From assembly GCF_000400465.1 (NCBI RefSeq), contig NW_008806276.1:62001-126000 (forward strand): a stretch of 64,000 nucleotides of DNA. Reading direction: 5' to 3'. The DNA is from Wallemia ichthyophaga EXF-994. Lineage: Eukaryota > Basidiomycota > Wallemiomycetes > Wallemiales > Wallemiaceae. The position numbers were made by a program, and so were the translations under genes. Positions 53,065 through 64,000 of this stretch are shown one piece after another (positions within the stretch are counted from its first letter, which is position 1; every line of letters starts with the position of its first letter). Under the pieces are notes generated by a model. That model made no database searches, was not told the origin of the DNA, and was given only the letters and a program-made list of their open reading frames with translations.

Positions 53065-54346
53065 GTGAGTTTACTGGGATTTTATATTGATGTGAGTTGT
53101 TAAATTGGATTCTTTTTTATCTGCCACAATATCTCATCGTATCGTTGAGTTTTAGCGTGGTCGATGTAGTGTGTGCGGTATTTGTGTTCAGGCTGGCGTT
53201 AGAAAATAGGTAAGAACGTGTCATTTATACTTTGTTATTATTCTTATTTCAAGGGTATTGTGGGTCGACTGAGCCACCGGTGCATCTTATACATCTCTGC
53301 GACACCACCCTAATACGTGCAAGACACTGATAAGTGGCTGGAGATTCAAATCAGCTCCATAATCAACTATTTTAACCACTCACATTTTATTATATGCAGC
53401 AATACCGTGATAATTGCGTGATTCCAGTGATGAGATGGTGTCTTACTGAGTGAGATTCCAGGATCCACTATCAAATAGAGTAACGACATGTTAGATAGCG
53501 CAACCTTTGAAACTACCACGTCCACTACAATTACCACTTCAAAGTACCTTCACAGCTGTGTAGCTGTAGCCGTCGACTACGACCTGACTGCAAGGCACAG
53601 CTAGATGCGAGATAGATGTATCCGATAAGTCTAAAAGGGGTGCAAGATGTATCCTCAACGCATTTATTTATGTTCAGGGCGGAAAATTTAGCGAAGAATT
53701 TCCTCCGAGATACAATGGGCTATTAAAATTGACTTGAAAGAGAATAAGACGGTGATAGAAGCAATTTCAGGCTATTTGGCTGGTTTAGACAGCAAATCCG
53801 ACTGCTTCCGTTTCAGATTTTGACATGAAGACTACAATTTGAGAAAAGGAAGACATGTCAGATCTGTGACAGATATCCCAATTACAGCTAAAGCAGTCCC
53901 CTTAACCTAATCAGTCCCTTTATAATCATCTTCCGCCTCTATTTCAACCTCTCACCACGACCGCATCAGACATCAACGGCACTGGCGTTGTGACAGATTC
54001 CACTCGCAAAGCACAGACCTTCTTTACATGCACCACATCGGTAAGGTCCCGTCTTAACGAGCGCCCAGACACCCGAAATGGAAATGCGAGTACTGTGTCA
54101 GTCGTCAGTTACTTCGGTGTGAAGGTATGGTATGGCATTAAACGTCAGGATTCTGAATAAATGCTCACAACCGATCCATTGATCTAACAATATAATGCAC
54201 ATTTCCTTTTTTGTCTACCGCTAATCTCAAACCTCGGAAGATTTGACAGAACCATGACGGTACTCATATAGTGGAATTGGATGTGCCTAGGACAAGTCAG
54301 ATTTAAACCACCAACTCGATATAATCCTCTTTAAGTTAAATCCACC
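53065..54346. other. 1.3-kb gap, no supported gene
   Basis: An open stretch on the plus strand at about 53960-54160 (reading DINGTGVVTDSTRKAQTFF and on to SVVSYFGVKVW) has no start codon and no recognised family; it might be a transposase relic. Nothing else is seen. Confidence 0.4.
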
Positions 54347-55637
54347 ATGTCTGCAGAATTCGCAAAGTTGATTACTAGAGCTGGAGAAGAAGCATGTGAG
54401 TGATCATGTAAAGGAGTGTGTAGTGATTGACAGTATTTGCAGCTGTAAATTGCGGTAGCAAATACCATGACAATTCATTACAAGGGTGAGTCGTAATCCT
54501 CCTCTCAGCGTACCTCCCTCACAAATCGCAGTCTTCGCATTGGTGCAATCTTCATCGTAATGGCTACGTCAGCCTTAGGCACACTCCTTCCAATCGTAAC
54601 CGGTAGAGTAAAAGGGCTGGGATTGCCCAAGATATTCTACGATACAATTAAGGTGTGTGTGGTTTTCTGTTTTCTTATGATGTCACCGCTCACCAGCCAT
54701 AGTACTTTGGCTCTGGGGTTATTGTTGCGACTGCTTTCATTCACTTGCTCGCTGAAGCCTTTGAGAAACTCACCGATCAGGAGTGTTTGAGTGGTGCTTG
54801 GAATGATTACAATTGGGCACCAGCTCTCGCGGAAGCTGCAGTATTTGTTAGTGGAAAGTAAGCCGTTAAAAGGTCTTTACTAACCTCTAACAGTTTATCT
54901 TCTTTGCTGAATTGTGGGCTTCAAGACTCGGAAACAAGTACCTCGAAAGACGCGGGATGAACTACGACAATCACGGCCATGACAATGTTGGTGGTATAGC
55001 AGGATCTCATGGTGCAGAAACCTACACACACACCTCTGATTCTCACCCACAAGTCCATGACGCTCCAGCTACCACTATGGCTGATCAGAAATCAACTGAG
55101 ACAAACGACGTGGAGAGCGTCCACTCGATGGGCAGTTTCGGATACAACACCATGTCAATGATTACTGGTGTAGCCATTCTCGAGTTCGGTGTTTTGTTCC
55201 ACTCTGCCATCCTTGGTCTTACACTCGCAACCTCGTCATCGGATGAGTTCAGGGTGCTGCTCATCGTCATTGTGTTTCATCAAATGTTTGAAGGATTAGG
55301 ATTGGGCGCTAGACTTGCGGAGCTGCCTGTGAGGCAGACTTGGATTCCGTACACTGGAGCCACCTGCTATTTCCTCATCACGCCTATCTTTGTCGCTATT
55401 GGTTTGGGTGTTAGAGAGACGTACAATTCTGGATCTACTGCGGCTCTCATCACCACTGGTCTCCTGAACTCTATTTCTGCTGGTATTTTGCTCTACACCG
55501 GTCTGGTAGAATTGCTGGCGCACGACTTTATCTTTAGCTCGCATATGAAGAAGGCGTCCGACATGTATGTCCTGTATGCTGGCTTCTGCGTACTCCTCGG
55601 AGCTGGCCTGATGAGTTTGCTCGGTAACTGGGCGTAG
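54347..55637 (+). CDS. ZIP-family zinc transporter
   Basis: Five exons: 54347-54395, 54443-54485, 54532-54652, 54703-54846, 54894-55637 (introns 47, 46, 50 and 47 nt), 366 aa. Resembles Zrt1/Zrt2. Eight membrane helices are apparent. Seen: LRIGAIFIVMATSALGTLLP, YFGSGVIVATAFIHLLAEAF, a His-rich variable loop (YDNHGHDNVGGIAGSHGAET), ILEFGVLFHSAILGLTLA and VFHQMFEGLGLGARLAE with the metal-binding His residues, and a C-terminal TGLVELLAHDF. The short first exons encode an N-terminal segment with one Cys (VNCGSKYHD). Takes up Zn2+ across the plasma membrane; affinity class not clear. Confidence 0.9.
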
Positions 55638-56022
55638 ATACGTTCCTGATACCAACGCCCTCACCCCTTATAGAATTGGAATGGTTATGATAGCCTACTT
55701 TACACTTTTTACACTTTTTAGGATTTACGCGACTTTCTCTAGTCTATCTTGTACACTTAGTTAATACATGGATCAATTGTGCAAATTTTCATGTCAACCT
55801 GGTTTAAAGTGTTCAGTCAGAGTTTACCAAGTAACGTAACGTAAGATGATATTTAACACTGCTCTTACTCTACTCAGCGGTATACGTGTTATACCACCCT
55901 CACACAGGGCACAATCATCGACACGGACACAACAGGCAACGCACGGAATGATTGAAAACATAATCAATTGCTTGGGTTGGCGTACAAGAAGAGTACGAAA
56001 GGCGTAAGAAAGATGCACATAA

Positions 56023-56543
56023 TTAACCGCCCTTCTTCTTGGAGACACCGACAGTCTTTCCTCTACGACCGGTGGTCTTGGTGTGCTGACCGCGAACACG
56101 GATACCCCAGAAGTGTCTGAGACCTCTGTGGGCACGGATCTTCTTGAGACGCTCAAGGTCATCACGCAACTTGGAGTCGACTTGGTTAGAAACGACTTGG
56201 TGGTTCTTACCGTCGCTGACGTCCTTGCGACGGTTAAGAAGCCAAGCAGGGATCTTGAAAGCGGTTGGGTTCTGCAAGATGCTGACGATTCTCTCAAGCT
56301 CATCAGAGTTGAGCTCACCGGCGCGCTTGAAGAGGTCGACATCAGCCTTCTTGATGACGACGTTGGCGTAGCGTGGACCAACACCCTTGATTTCGGTCAT
56401 TGCGTACTGGATCTTTCTCTTACCGTCAACGTTTGTGTTGAGGAGACGCAAGATATGCTGGAACTGCATATGCGGCTCTGGGGCTACGAGGCTGGCCTGT
56501 AAATTCTTAGCAAAGCCTTTTAATATTTGAGATTTCTTACCAT
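56023..56543 (-). CDS. RPS18: 40S ribosomal protein S18 (uS13)
   Basis: Two exons on the minus strand: 56543-56541 (the ATG alone) and 56496-56023; 44-nt intron GTAAGA...TTTACAG; 158 aa. Sequence is plainly S18: [92 protein letters not shown] and the basic end GVSKKKGG. It lies in the head of the small subunit near the decoding site and the intersubunit bridge. Without splicing the protein would start late at MQFQ. A start codon sitting as its own exon is common in ribosomal-protein genes. Codon bias is strong. Confidence 0.95.
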
Positions 56544-57342
56544 TTTTGATCTTGTACGTTGACTCGAAGGATTATTTTTTGAAATCTTCTTCCTTCAGGC
56601 GAGCGAGGCTGGCTTAAATTTTTTAATTCGACCAAGCTTCTTGGAGAAGAACGATGAGGATGGCGGTGAGTGGTAGGTCTGTGCTTGGTGTTTGCTTGGT
56701 GTTTGCTTGATTTCTTGTAGTCACCCAGCAGCATCAGTAGCAGCGCGATAACTACCACCACCTCCACCACCTCCAAACATTATGTAAGTCCCCGCTCACT
56801 CCACACACGCCATCCACATGATCGAAAAGCCCACGGTTATTAGGGCTCTCTACTGGCACCTCTTATTTTAAGGTGGACACACGCACCGTCTTCCCGTAAG
56901 CTCAGCCGGCAGCTGTGTTCATCTGATGATTTGAATTTCATAACTGAATCTCGATGGCTGTGTGCAATGTTGTTTGTTGCATTTTAGCTGACGTTGTTAC
57001 AGGTCTTTGTGAATATTTTCACTTTTATAACTTTGTTTACTTTATATATACAGTTTCATACGCCTATTTTTAATATTTTTGCCTACGCTCACATTTACTC
57101 TCCCAAGCAGCCCCCATCACCCAAAACATTCGGTAAAAAGCATTTATTAGCGAATAAGCGAATCGGCGTAGTGATAAAAGAAAAAAAGAAAAAACTCCAG
57201 AAATTGAGAGGAAGAGGTACTTGAAAGGTAAAGTGGGTATAGAAATTCCTTAAATAATGCATCTTGTGCGAGTGAGAATTTTCCTTCTAAAGAGTGTGTG
57301 TGTGTAGAGAGAGATAGAGAGTAGAGATTGACAGTATAGAAA
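56544..57342. other. Intergenic, no gene seen
   Basis: S18 promoter and 5' leader side at the left, AT-rich sequence in the middle. No coding frame with support. Confidence 0.45.
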
Positions 57343-58456
57343 TTACTTGTTGGCCTTTCTCAAACTAAACGACCTTACGAGTTCGTCTAATGGGGAGGCG
57401 ACAGAGTGTCTATTAGTATTATTAGATTGTCCATTATTAGGTGGTGGTGGTGGTGCGAGTATATCGTGGCTACTCCTCGATTGCTGTTCCCATGCCCCGA
57501 ATGAGTGTTCCGAATGTGGGCGGAACATGGATCTATCGCTGTTGGACCGAGCGAGGAGAGAGTCGCGTCGGGAGTGAGAGTGGGAAGAGGGTGTAAAAGA
57601 GCGTCTGCTTGAGGCTGCTGCGATGGCGCCTGCACCTGCTGCACCTGCTGCTCCTGCGCCTACGCCGAGCATGTTAGAGTTGTTTGTGGTGTTACCTGCA
57701 GCAGCACCATCTGTAGCTGCACCATTTGTAGCATCACCATCTGTAGCTACACCACCACCACCAGCACTCCCACCACTCGCCAACGCCGCCTCTTGGGCTT
57801 GTTTACCACTCAAGGCACGCTGCTTGTTGCGCTTGCGAGTGAGGAGGAAGAGTAGGAGGCCGAGGAGTGCGAGTGCGCCGACGATAGAACCGACAATAGG
57901 ACCAGCAATCCACGCTCTGTCGTTGCTGCTGTCCGAGTCGCTGAGAGTCGCGGATGGAGAGGCTGTACGAGAGGTTAAGGGGTGTTTCGTGGGACAGTGC
58001 GCTGAGCTTACCGGAGAAGAGGGAAGAGGAAGAGGAGAGGGAGGAGAGGGATGACTGTAATGACTGTGATGATTGTAGAGAATGCGTAGACTGCGATGAC
58101 TGCGATGACTGCGACGAATCCAATGACTGTGAGCTGATAGAACTCTGTGTGCTCTGAGAACTAACGCTGCTAACGCTGCTAACACTGCTAACACTACTAG
58201 CGCTACTAGCACTGCTAACACCGCTCTGTATCGATAAGCTGCTGACGCCCCCACCAATCATCGTAGTTCTACCGTCCGTCGCTGCATCTGGAGAAGCGAA
58301 AGTAGGTGCTGGGCTCTGAGTACTTAAGATGATTGTTCCGGTGCCGTCGCCGCCAGCACCATCGTCACCACCATCAAACCACAAATCCCTCTTATTCGTA
58401 CGCATCAAACGCCTCGGGTTCCTCGTCAGTGAGGGTATAGAATGTGCATCTGACAT
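57343..58456 (-). CDS. Single-pass membrane protein with Ser-rich ectodomain
   Basis: Two exons on the minus strand: 58456-58012 and 57962-57343 (49-nt intron), 354 aa. A basic start, then a Ser-rich stretch with short S-Q and S-S repeats (residues about 70-145), a membrane helix (IAGPIVGSIVGALALLGLLL, about 170-190) and a stop-transfer RKRNK. The cytoplasmic side is Gly/Ala/Thr-rich with repeats and ends SPLDELVRSFSLRKANK. Shape resembles fungal cell-wall sensors and Skg6/Axl2-like proteins, but no N-terminal signal peptide is visible and no cysteine-rich domain; an upstream exon may be missing. Role unknown. Confidence 0.6.
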
Positions 58457-58641
58457 GGTAATTGATAGCCGTGTCTAATTATTATTTGTTATTAAAATGA
58501 GCGTGATTTGCTGTTTTCTATTTATCTTCCTCTTGGTTCTGAATCAGATGCACCTAGCAGTCGTCGATTCGCTAAAAATTATTTTGTAAATTATTTTCTA
58601 TTTTATACAGCGCGCATTATCAACACTCATTACTCAGCTCA

Positions 58642-60496
58642 CTACACTACACTCCCTCCCTTAACCCACCTCATTCCCCCTTCCACCATCGTCACACTCC
58701 CCGGCCTAAGCGCGTGCAGTGCCAACCTAGCTCCCACCTCTCCCACTGCCACCAAACACGCGATAACAATCAGCCATATGATTATTATCGTTATCCTGCT
58801 CATTCCCTGCTCATTGACGTGTTCGTGAATGACTGTTTGCTTAATTAGTTTCTGCGATATTCCCCTAATGCTTACTTACTGTCTAACAAATCTCCCGCAA
58901 CCGCTAACCGCTCATTCAGTGTCTGTACCCGCGCTCCTATTTCGAAATAATCCCTCCCCGCATCGTATAGCGCTTTGAGTCCAGCTTCTGACCAGAATAG
59001 CTCAGGTACATCGAGCACATTACTCACCAGATTAACATCCACACGCAATTTGAATAGCTTTCCTGTCAGTCGTATAGCCTGTCGACGATCGAGTGCTAAT
59101 GTCCCTGTCGCTGCCAGTTCCTTAGGTATAGTCGATGCACTATCTAGTACTCCCAGCGTCAATTCTTCAAACGCAGACAATTTCGTCGACTGCGCTAGAG
59201 CATGTGCCAATGACAGCTTCAAATAGTGCGAATTAGTCTTGAGAGTGAAGAAATCGTTCAATATCCTCGACGATGGTATGTTACTGTCTTGACCATAGTG
59301 ACATTGCTCCATCTCCCGACTATCTGGGTGCAGAGGTCGGACTACTACACCGGCATTCACCATGTCTTGCAATATATCCCGCTCTTGACTTTCTGTCATG
59401 TTGTAAAATACTGAAACTCCCTATCGCCCAGTTGTTAGCGTTGTTAGCTAACAGACTCACACTCCCAACTTACATAGTCAAAATGTATCACCTCCGCTAC
59501 CGTATCATTCACACTTTCCAGCTGCGTCTTCCATTTCCGTTTCGGTTTCGCTTTCTCTTTCTGAGTCTTTGTCTGTGTCTGCCTTCTCGACTCAGTGCTC
59601 TGCACATCGGCATCGTCGCGAGGTTCGTCCGTGTTGCTTTCTGGAATAGCTGCAACACTCGCACTACCATTCCCGCTCTCGTCCACACTGCCAGCAACGC
59701 CACCACCCTCGCGAATAAATCCATCGTCGTCAATCCTAGGGGGACTATTAGCGACGTCGTCGAAGGGGCGCTGGTGGCTATGATCCATCTCTGCTAGCTG
59801 GGGTAGCTCGTCTGCTTCCTCGTACATATCGATAATGCTGCCCCCGCCTGGGCTACGGGAGGGGTTGCTTGAACGAATACACGAAGCTGCGCTGTATCCT
59901 GGAAGCAAGGGACGATGGTAGACTGTGTAGATAGCCTCATCGTACTGCCTCGCCCATGCATTGTGCTCCCGCTTGCTGTATGCCGCTAGACTGCGCATCT
60001 TGTACCGCTCCCCCACGGCGTATGCGGTGAGACGATTGTGCGACGCTCGCTCTCGCTCCTCCTTCCCCATTCGCTCAGCCAGCCTGAACCGCGCCGACGT
60101 TCGCTCTTCTTCTTCTTCTTGTTGCTGTTCGTGCGCTGTGGGTGGGCGGTGCATGTGGCTGCCGGATGTACTCTCTCCCCTCTCACTCTCGTACGGCAAC
60201 GCTCGCGTCTGTATCTCCCCCGGCAGGAATACGTGTTTTTGGGATAGCTTCGACGTACGCACTGGGAGTGACTGCTTCGGAGGTCCTCGTGGAGGTGTGC
60301 CGCGCCCGATGAATCCATCTGATTGGTATTGGGAGTGGTGTGGTTGGTTTGTTAGAGATGCTGATGCTGATAATGCTGATTGCGGCTTGCGTAGATCGTA
60401 CGCTGTCCTCGCTATGCCTGGCAGCGGAACCTTAGCACGCCGCGCGTGTGTGTGCGCTGTGTGCGCTGTTTGCGTTGATTCGTTCGAGCTGCTCAT
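58642..60496 (-). CDS. RMD1/DUF155 family membrane protein
   Basis: Three exons on the minus strand: 60496-59474, 59420-58880, 58832-58642 (introns 53 and 47 nt), 584 aa. The first exon is a long, Ser/Arg-rich disordered extension. The DUF155 domain starts at LESVNDTVAEVIHFDYGVSV and includes RDILQDMVNAGVVV, YLKLSLAHALAQSTKLSAFE, LFKLRVDVNLVSNVLDVPEL, YFEIGARVQTLNERL. The last exon adds the membrane helix ITIIIIWLIVIACLVAVGEV, which closes the family's C-terminal pattern and supports the last splice (LLD to IIHEHVN). Yeast Rmd1 is needed for meiotic nuclear division; a human relative (RMND1) acts in mitochondrial translation. The exact role here is not known. Confidence 0.85.
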
Positions 60497-60559
60497 GGAG
60501 GTAAAGGTACAAGAGAGATAGTGTATTTTACCATGAATTATAATCCATGCATTGTACAA

Positions 60560-61183
60560 TCAAAGATCCTTCTCGGCGCTGCTCCTGTACTCACTTCTAT
60601 CGCTATCGCTGACGTATTCGAAATCCTCACTGGATCTGGGGAAGTTTGTCAAGTCAGTATCGATAGCTGGAGTTGATTGAGTTGCACTAGTAGATTGAGG
60701 TATACCATTTGTACCACTGGCGCCTCTCAGCTGATCCCAGCGTGAGCTACCCGCGTTACTACCAATACCATGGCTACTACTGCCACCACTGTCACCACGA
60801 ACCGTCTCCACACTCCCGCCGCCAGCCATCCTCTGCGCCCGCTTTACATCGCTCTCCCTGCTGATTCTCGCCAGCGTCTGGAGAACGACGCGTGGATCTC
60901 TGCCTTCTTGATTGAAATGACTGGCGAAACTCATCGCACCGACGTACTGGCCGAGGAAAGTGCCACTCACTCCACCCGCAAATGCCGGTAACGCCCATCT
61001 GCGCTGGTACCGCCTAGCCAGGTAGAAGAGCGAGCCCGCACCAGCCACAGCGCCGAATCCAACGTATCTGAGAGTTGTCTGGAGTGAGTTGTTGAGCATA
61101 TCCAGACTGTGTGTTGTGTGAGGTGTGAGATTTGTGCAAGCGTCGAGCATTCGCTGGCTGCTCGGCTGCTCCCACCCACTCAT
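60560..61183 (-). CDS. Hypothetical small membrane protein
   Basis: 207 aa. Two hydrophobic, Gly/Ala-rich helices at about residues 38-58 (LRYVGFGAVAGAGSLFYLAR) and 64-86 (LPAFAGGVSGTFLGQYVGAM) connected by a basic turn, then a polar Ser/Gly/Asp-rich tail ending SSAEKDL. Such hairpins occur in small mitochondrial inner-membrane proteins, but no family is recognised. It lies 63 bp upstream of the RMD1-like gene's start, same strand. Confidence 0.6.
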   Translation of the reverse strand: MSGWEQPSSQRMLDACTNLTPHTTHSLDMLNNSLQTTLRYVGFGAVAGAGSLFYLARRYQRRWALPAFAGGVSGTFLGQYVGAMSFASHFNQEGRDPRVVLQTLARISRESDVKRAQRMAGGGSVETVRGDSGGSSSHGIGSNAGSSRWDQLRGASGTNGIPQSTSATQSTPAIDTDLTNFPRSSEDFEYVSDSDRSEYRSSAEKDL

Positions 61184-61256
61184 TCGCCTTGAGCTCCCCT
61201 TTGCTTATGTACTCCTCTACTAGCTCCCTATCTAGCCTTGTTCTCCGTTAGCTTGG

Positions 61257-61802
61257 CTAATTTCCTTTCTCGTCCACCCACTGTATCACTTTCGGCATTT
61301 TTATCTTGAATGACGTCGCGAACAAAGCAGGAAACTGTCGAATCGTCGACCAACTTGTTAAAATTTGGGATAAAATTAAGTCGATTGGGGCTGGATCCTT
61401 AGCTTTTGCCTGTAGATTCTTGCTCATTATACCCACTCTCCATTGTCTGCTCGACCATTTTGAACATTGAAACACCGAATTAGCTTGAAAGACACAGTAC
61501 AATTTGTATAATTTAGCAGCACCATTATAATCATAGATTCTCAAGCAATCCAACTCTACCTTTATGTCAGCCATCCACCCAATTTCCAGACTTCAACTTG
61601 CACTTAGCAGTTATCAGGATTCTTGCCTTTTATCATCTTCAAATAAAAAGGCTTGATAAATTGCCCTGATCCGTATTTTTAAGACTATACTAAAATTAGT
61701 CCTCTTCGGTAGCAATTTCGCCCTGTATTCTCCTTTGCCGTTTATATCCGGCATCACTATAGAGCACCCACGTGAGCAGATAACCAAGAGAGAGAGATAC
61801 AC
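61257..61802 (-). other. Possible decayed gene, related to a stretch near 30.2 kb
   Basis: Two adjacent open readings on the minus strand (61802-61614 and 61574-61257). The first contains IRAIYQAFLFEDD, shared with the relic at about 30190-30250 at both DNA and frame level. Neither has a recognised domain. This may be one spliced gene or a dispersed relic. Confidence 0.35.
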
Positions 61803-61867
61803 GCTCTCATTTAATGTATCATATACATTTCAACATACATGCCATTCCATATTTCTAATTCTAATTT

Positions 61868-62659
61868 CTAATCCAGTGCAAGATGTTCAAAAGCCTTGCC
61901 GAGTTTGTGTTGCAAGTCTAAAGCCGGTGTATTTTTCGCCTTCTCTTCCTGCTCCTCTTTAACTTGCTCGCCCTCCTCATCGCCTTCCAACATGAAAACG
62001 TCTGCACCAGCATCAACGAGTGCGTCTCTGAGGGTGTGCGGCATGACCTCATACTCATCAGGATAAGCGTTGAGGGTAGCGATAGGATCCAACAGCACCA
62101 CTGCGAGTTTTTTGTGTGGGTATTTCTCGCTGAAATGGCTGCATACTCTACTGGCAAAATTTTCAACAGCAACTGCATCCAAATCCTCCTGCTCATCGCA
62201 CAGCTTCTGCAAGTCTTCCTTCTCCTCGAGCTCCATAGCGAGTATATCGCTCACCTCGATCAGTTTCTCGTTGTATCTCACGAATGTCTTCTCGTCTTGG
62301 CTGTCTCTGTCTGCGTACATATCGATCAGCTCGTCGTGCGCTTTGCGAGCGGTACCACTGAGATGTGAGCGGAATTGTTGAGTGAATTGCTCAAAATGCA
62401 CTGCGTTCCTAAGGTCGGTGAGGGTGAACACTAGCTTGTCATGAACAGCTTCTCCAGTCACACCTACGTCTACCACCAACATCTTCTCTTCTTCGTCAAT
62501 ATGCGCTAGTAGAAACACATGCGTTGCCACCTCTTCTTCACTAAGCGACGAAAGCGGCTTGATCGAGTCACCCAAGTTGAGATCACTGAGGTTGCTGATA
62601 TCGCTCAGGTCGCTCAATTCCGAGGTACTTGAGGTGTTTTCGACGTCTTGTTTTGTCAT
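61868..62659 (-). CDS. Hypothetical acidic protein
   Basis: 263 aa from the Met at 62659 (GCAATGACA context); an in-frame Met at 62737 would add a hydrophobic 26-residue lead. Starts with a Ser/Leu/Asp pattern (SELSDLSDISNLSDLNLGDS), then mixed alpha/beta sequence (VFLLAHIDEEEKMLVVDVG, LVFTLTDLRNAVHFEQF, FVRYNEKLIEVSDILAMELE, SEKYPHKKLAVVLLDP) and a Glu/Lys-rich end (EGEQVKEEQEEKAKN). No intron is needed. It looks like a soluble real protein, but I do not recognise a family. Confidence 0.6.
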   Translation of the reverse strand: MTKQDVENTSSTSELSDLSDISNLSDLNLGDSIKPLSSLSEEEVATHVFLLAHIDEEEKMLVVDVGVTGEAVHDKLVFTLTDLRNAVHFEQFTQQFRSHLSGTARKAHDELIDMYADRDSQDEKTFVRYNEKLIEVSDILAMELEEKEDLQKLCDEQEDLDAVAVENFASRVCSHFSEKYPHKKLAVVLLDPIATLNAYPDEYEVMPHTLRDALVDAGADVFMLEGDEEGEQVKEEQEEKAKNTPALDLQHKLGKAFEHLALD

Positions 62660-62984
62660 TGCGTGGTACAGCGAGAGAAGGCGAGAAGAGTGATTCGCGC
62701 ACAGATAAGGGACAGATGAACAGATGAGCTGATGCACAGACGCGCAGTTGCACAGCTAAAGAATACGCCTAACGCACACTGCATAAGTAGAGCGTGCCGT
62801 ACGTGCCGTGTGTCAAAGTAAATTGGAGTTACAATTATAGTAACATATTACATGTACATTCAAGTATGCATTACATTTCACACTACACGCACCCAGTAGA
62901 AAACGCAAGGCAACACCCATCATCACACCCGCCGCTCCGAACGAAATAAGCAACGAATGGCTCTGGATCGCTGAGCTGCTTCGT

Positions 62985-63267
62985 CTACCTAATCCTACGC
63001 TCAGCCGCTTCCTTCTTCTCCCTATCCCCCTCTACTGTATTACGCGCTTTTTCCTGCTTGGTTTCTCTTACCTGCCTCTTGAAGTTGTTGAGGATATCGT
63101 TGGGTGTCTATGGAGATTGGTGTGTGGGGAGTATCTTCAGTGCCATAGTTGAGAATTTTGTCGTCTACCACTTCTATCCTATCGCGACAGTCAATCATCG
63201 CCTAGAAATCGCCAGCTCGCTGCCAACTTACTTCAGTGGATGATGGTCTAGAAAGTAGCAAGGTCAT
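62985..63267 (-). CDS. Possible small spliced basic protein
   Basis: With two introns removed (30 nt from the GTAAGT after SRPSSTE, and 63 nt between GTAGAC and CCATAG) the minus strand codes for about 63 aa: MTLLLSRPSSTE, MIDCRDRIE, then PNDILNNFKRQVRETKQ and a charged helix ending AAERRIR at the stop 62987-62985. The basic helical end looks like a real small protein, but the splicing is guesswork and no homologue is known to me. Confidence 0.3.
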
Positions 63268-63500
63268 TGGAATGTGTGTGGTGTGCAGAAGAGCGTATTT
63301 CAGGGATCTATCTCCACTATCTGCGTAAAGTGGGCGTTTATACCACTTCTAGCTGAATATTTTCACTTAAAGCTCATAAAACACGCTACGCATCACCGAA
63401 GCACCAACCATACACTCCCTGCAACGCACGCACTCTACCTACAAACCATTCACTCACAATCACCTCTCGATCCTCCTTCAAATAGTCACACATCACGCCC

Positions 63501-63767
63501 ATGTCCATGCCAGCGAAAGAGGAAATAAACGCGCCAACGCCAGGAGACATAAACCAAGTGCGAGAATGGCTGACAGAGCACAATTACACCACAGATCCAA
63601 TGCAAGCGGTGCAGGAATTGAAGGAGCTAGTAAACGCACACGCCAGGCAGACGAGTGAGGGACTGGAAGTGGAGGAAGGGTATTCGGAGGCTTTCACCAA
63701 GCTCAGCGCGCTCATCAATAGCTTCAGATTCGCTTTAGCGGAGGAACAGCGCAGACAAGAGCAGTAA
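63501..63767 (+). CDS. Hypothetical small helical protein
   Basis: 88 aa, single exon, starting MSMPAKEEINAP. Predicted helices: NQVREWLTEHN, AVQELKELVNAHARQT, AFTKLSALINSFRFALAEEQ, ending RRQEQ. No membrane segment, no signal peptide, no cysteine. Good coding character for its size; unrecognised. Confidence 0.5.
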   Translation: MSMPAKEEINAPTPGDINQVREWLTEHNYTTDPMQAVQELKELVNAHARQTSEGLEVEEGYSEAFTKLSALINSFRFALAEEQRRQEQ

Positions 63768-64000
63768 AGGTATATCTTCAATTGTAATCATGTATAAATC
63801 GTTAAATAGCCATTGATAGACCATCTCTAGCCCACCATTGGCTGTCTGCGTTGCCACCACTCCACCTCCTCAGTACCACTCCAATCTCACCAGGGAAAAG
63901 AGAAATAATGATAAAAATAAGCTAGGAATACAACTGAGCCTACAAACACCCTTCACACACCCTCCCATACTCTCCACGGTTTAAAATCAGATTTTCATTT
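63768..64000. other. Right edge, no gene seen
   Basis: Downstream flank of the small helical-protein gene; C/A-rich, no supported frame. Confidence 0.4.

Overview
The window reads as the nuclear genome of a compact filamentous or yeast-like basidiomycete. Genes are broken by many very short introns (mostly 43-60 nt, GT..AG, with CTAAC/CTGAC-like branch points close to the acceptor), and intergenic gaps are often tiny: two divergent gene pairs have start codons only 23-24 bp apart. It carries a class I hydrophobin and a standard set of fungal housekeeping genes. Gene style and content resemble Wallemia, but that placement is inference and could not be checked by search.

Layout. 1-2.9 kb: housekeeping genes (partial small membrane protein, ARL2 GTPase, mS41-type mitoribosomal protein, senescence/spartin-domain protein). 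3-25.3 kb: an accessory island of duplicated blocks. Unit A (about 4.0-10.25 kb) and unit B (about 16.6-23.53 kb) are near-identical and each carry a Kex2-type repeat-peptide precursor, a small coiled-coil ORF, two more small secreted or membrane proteins, a secreted protein with an 87-bp (29-codon) repeat, a dead agmatinase and a dead amino-acid permease. Unit C (23.53-25.25 kb) is a third, partial copy joined directly to the broken permease. The 87-bp repeat is present 3, 11 and 2 times in A, B and C. A pair of diverged membrane-protein paralogues (3.1-3.8 and 15.5-16.2 kb) shows that the flanks belong to an older duplication. Between A and B lie a Zn2Cys6 transcription factor and an RTA1-like membrane protein.

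26.3-48.3 kb: dense conserved genes: MDM10 (ERMES complex), RRN7 (RNA polymerase I initiation), a class I hydrophobin, a Uds1-type septation coiled-coil protein, a CSN12/PCID2-like PCI protein, THOC3/Tex1, verprolin/WIP, protein disulfide isomerase, a large-subunit catalase (with catalase relics downstream), TRM1 tRNA methyltransferase and PDX1/E3BP. 48.4-53 kb: a same-strand tandem array of four members of an unrecognised, partly secreted protein family, with one apparently intact member and three decayed ones. 54.3-64 kb: a ZIP zinc transporter, ribosomal protein S18, a Ser-rich single-pass membrane protein, an RMD1/DUF155 membrane protein and several unrecognised proteins.

Most exon structures were reconstructed by hand from reading frame, splice consensus and family alignment from memory; where the phase does not close cleanly this is stated. 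No tRNA, rRNA, CRISPR or intact transposon was recognised.
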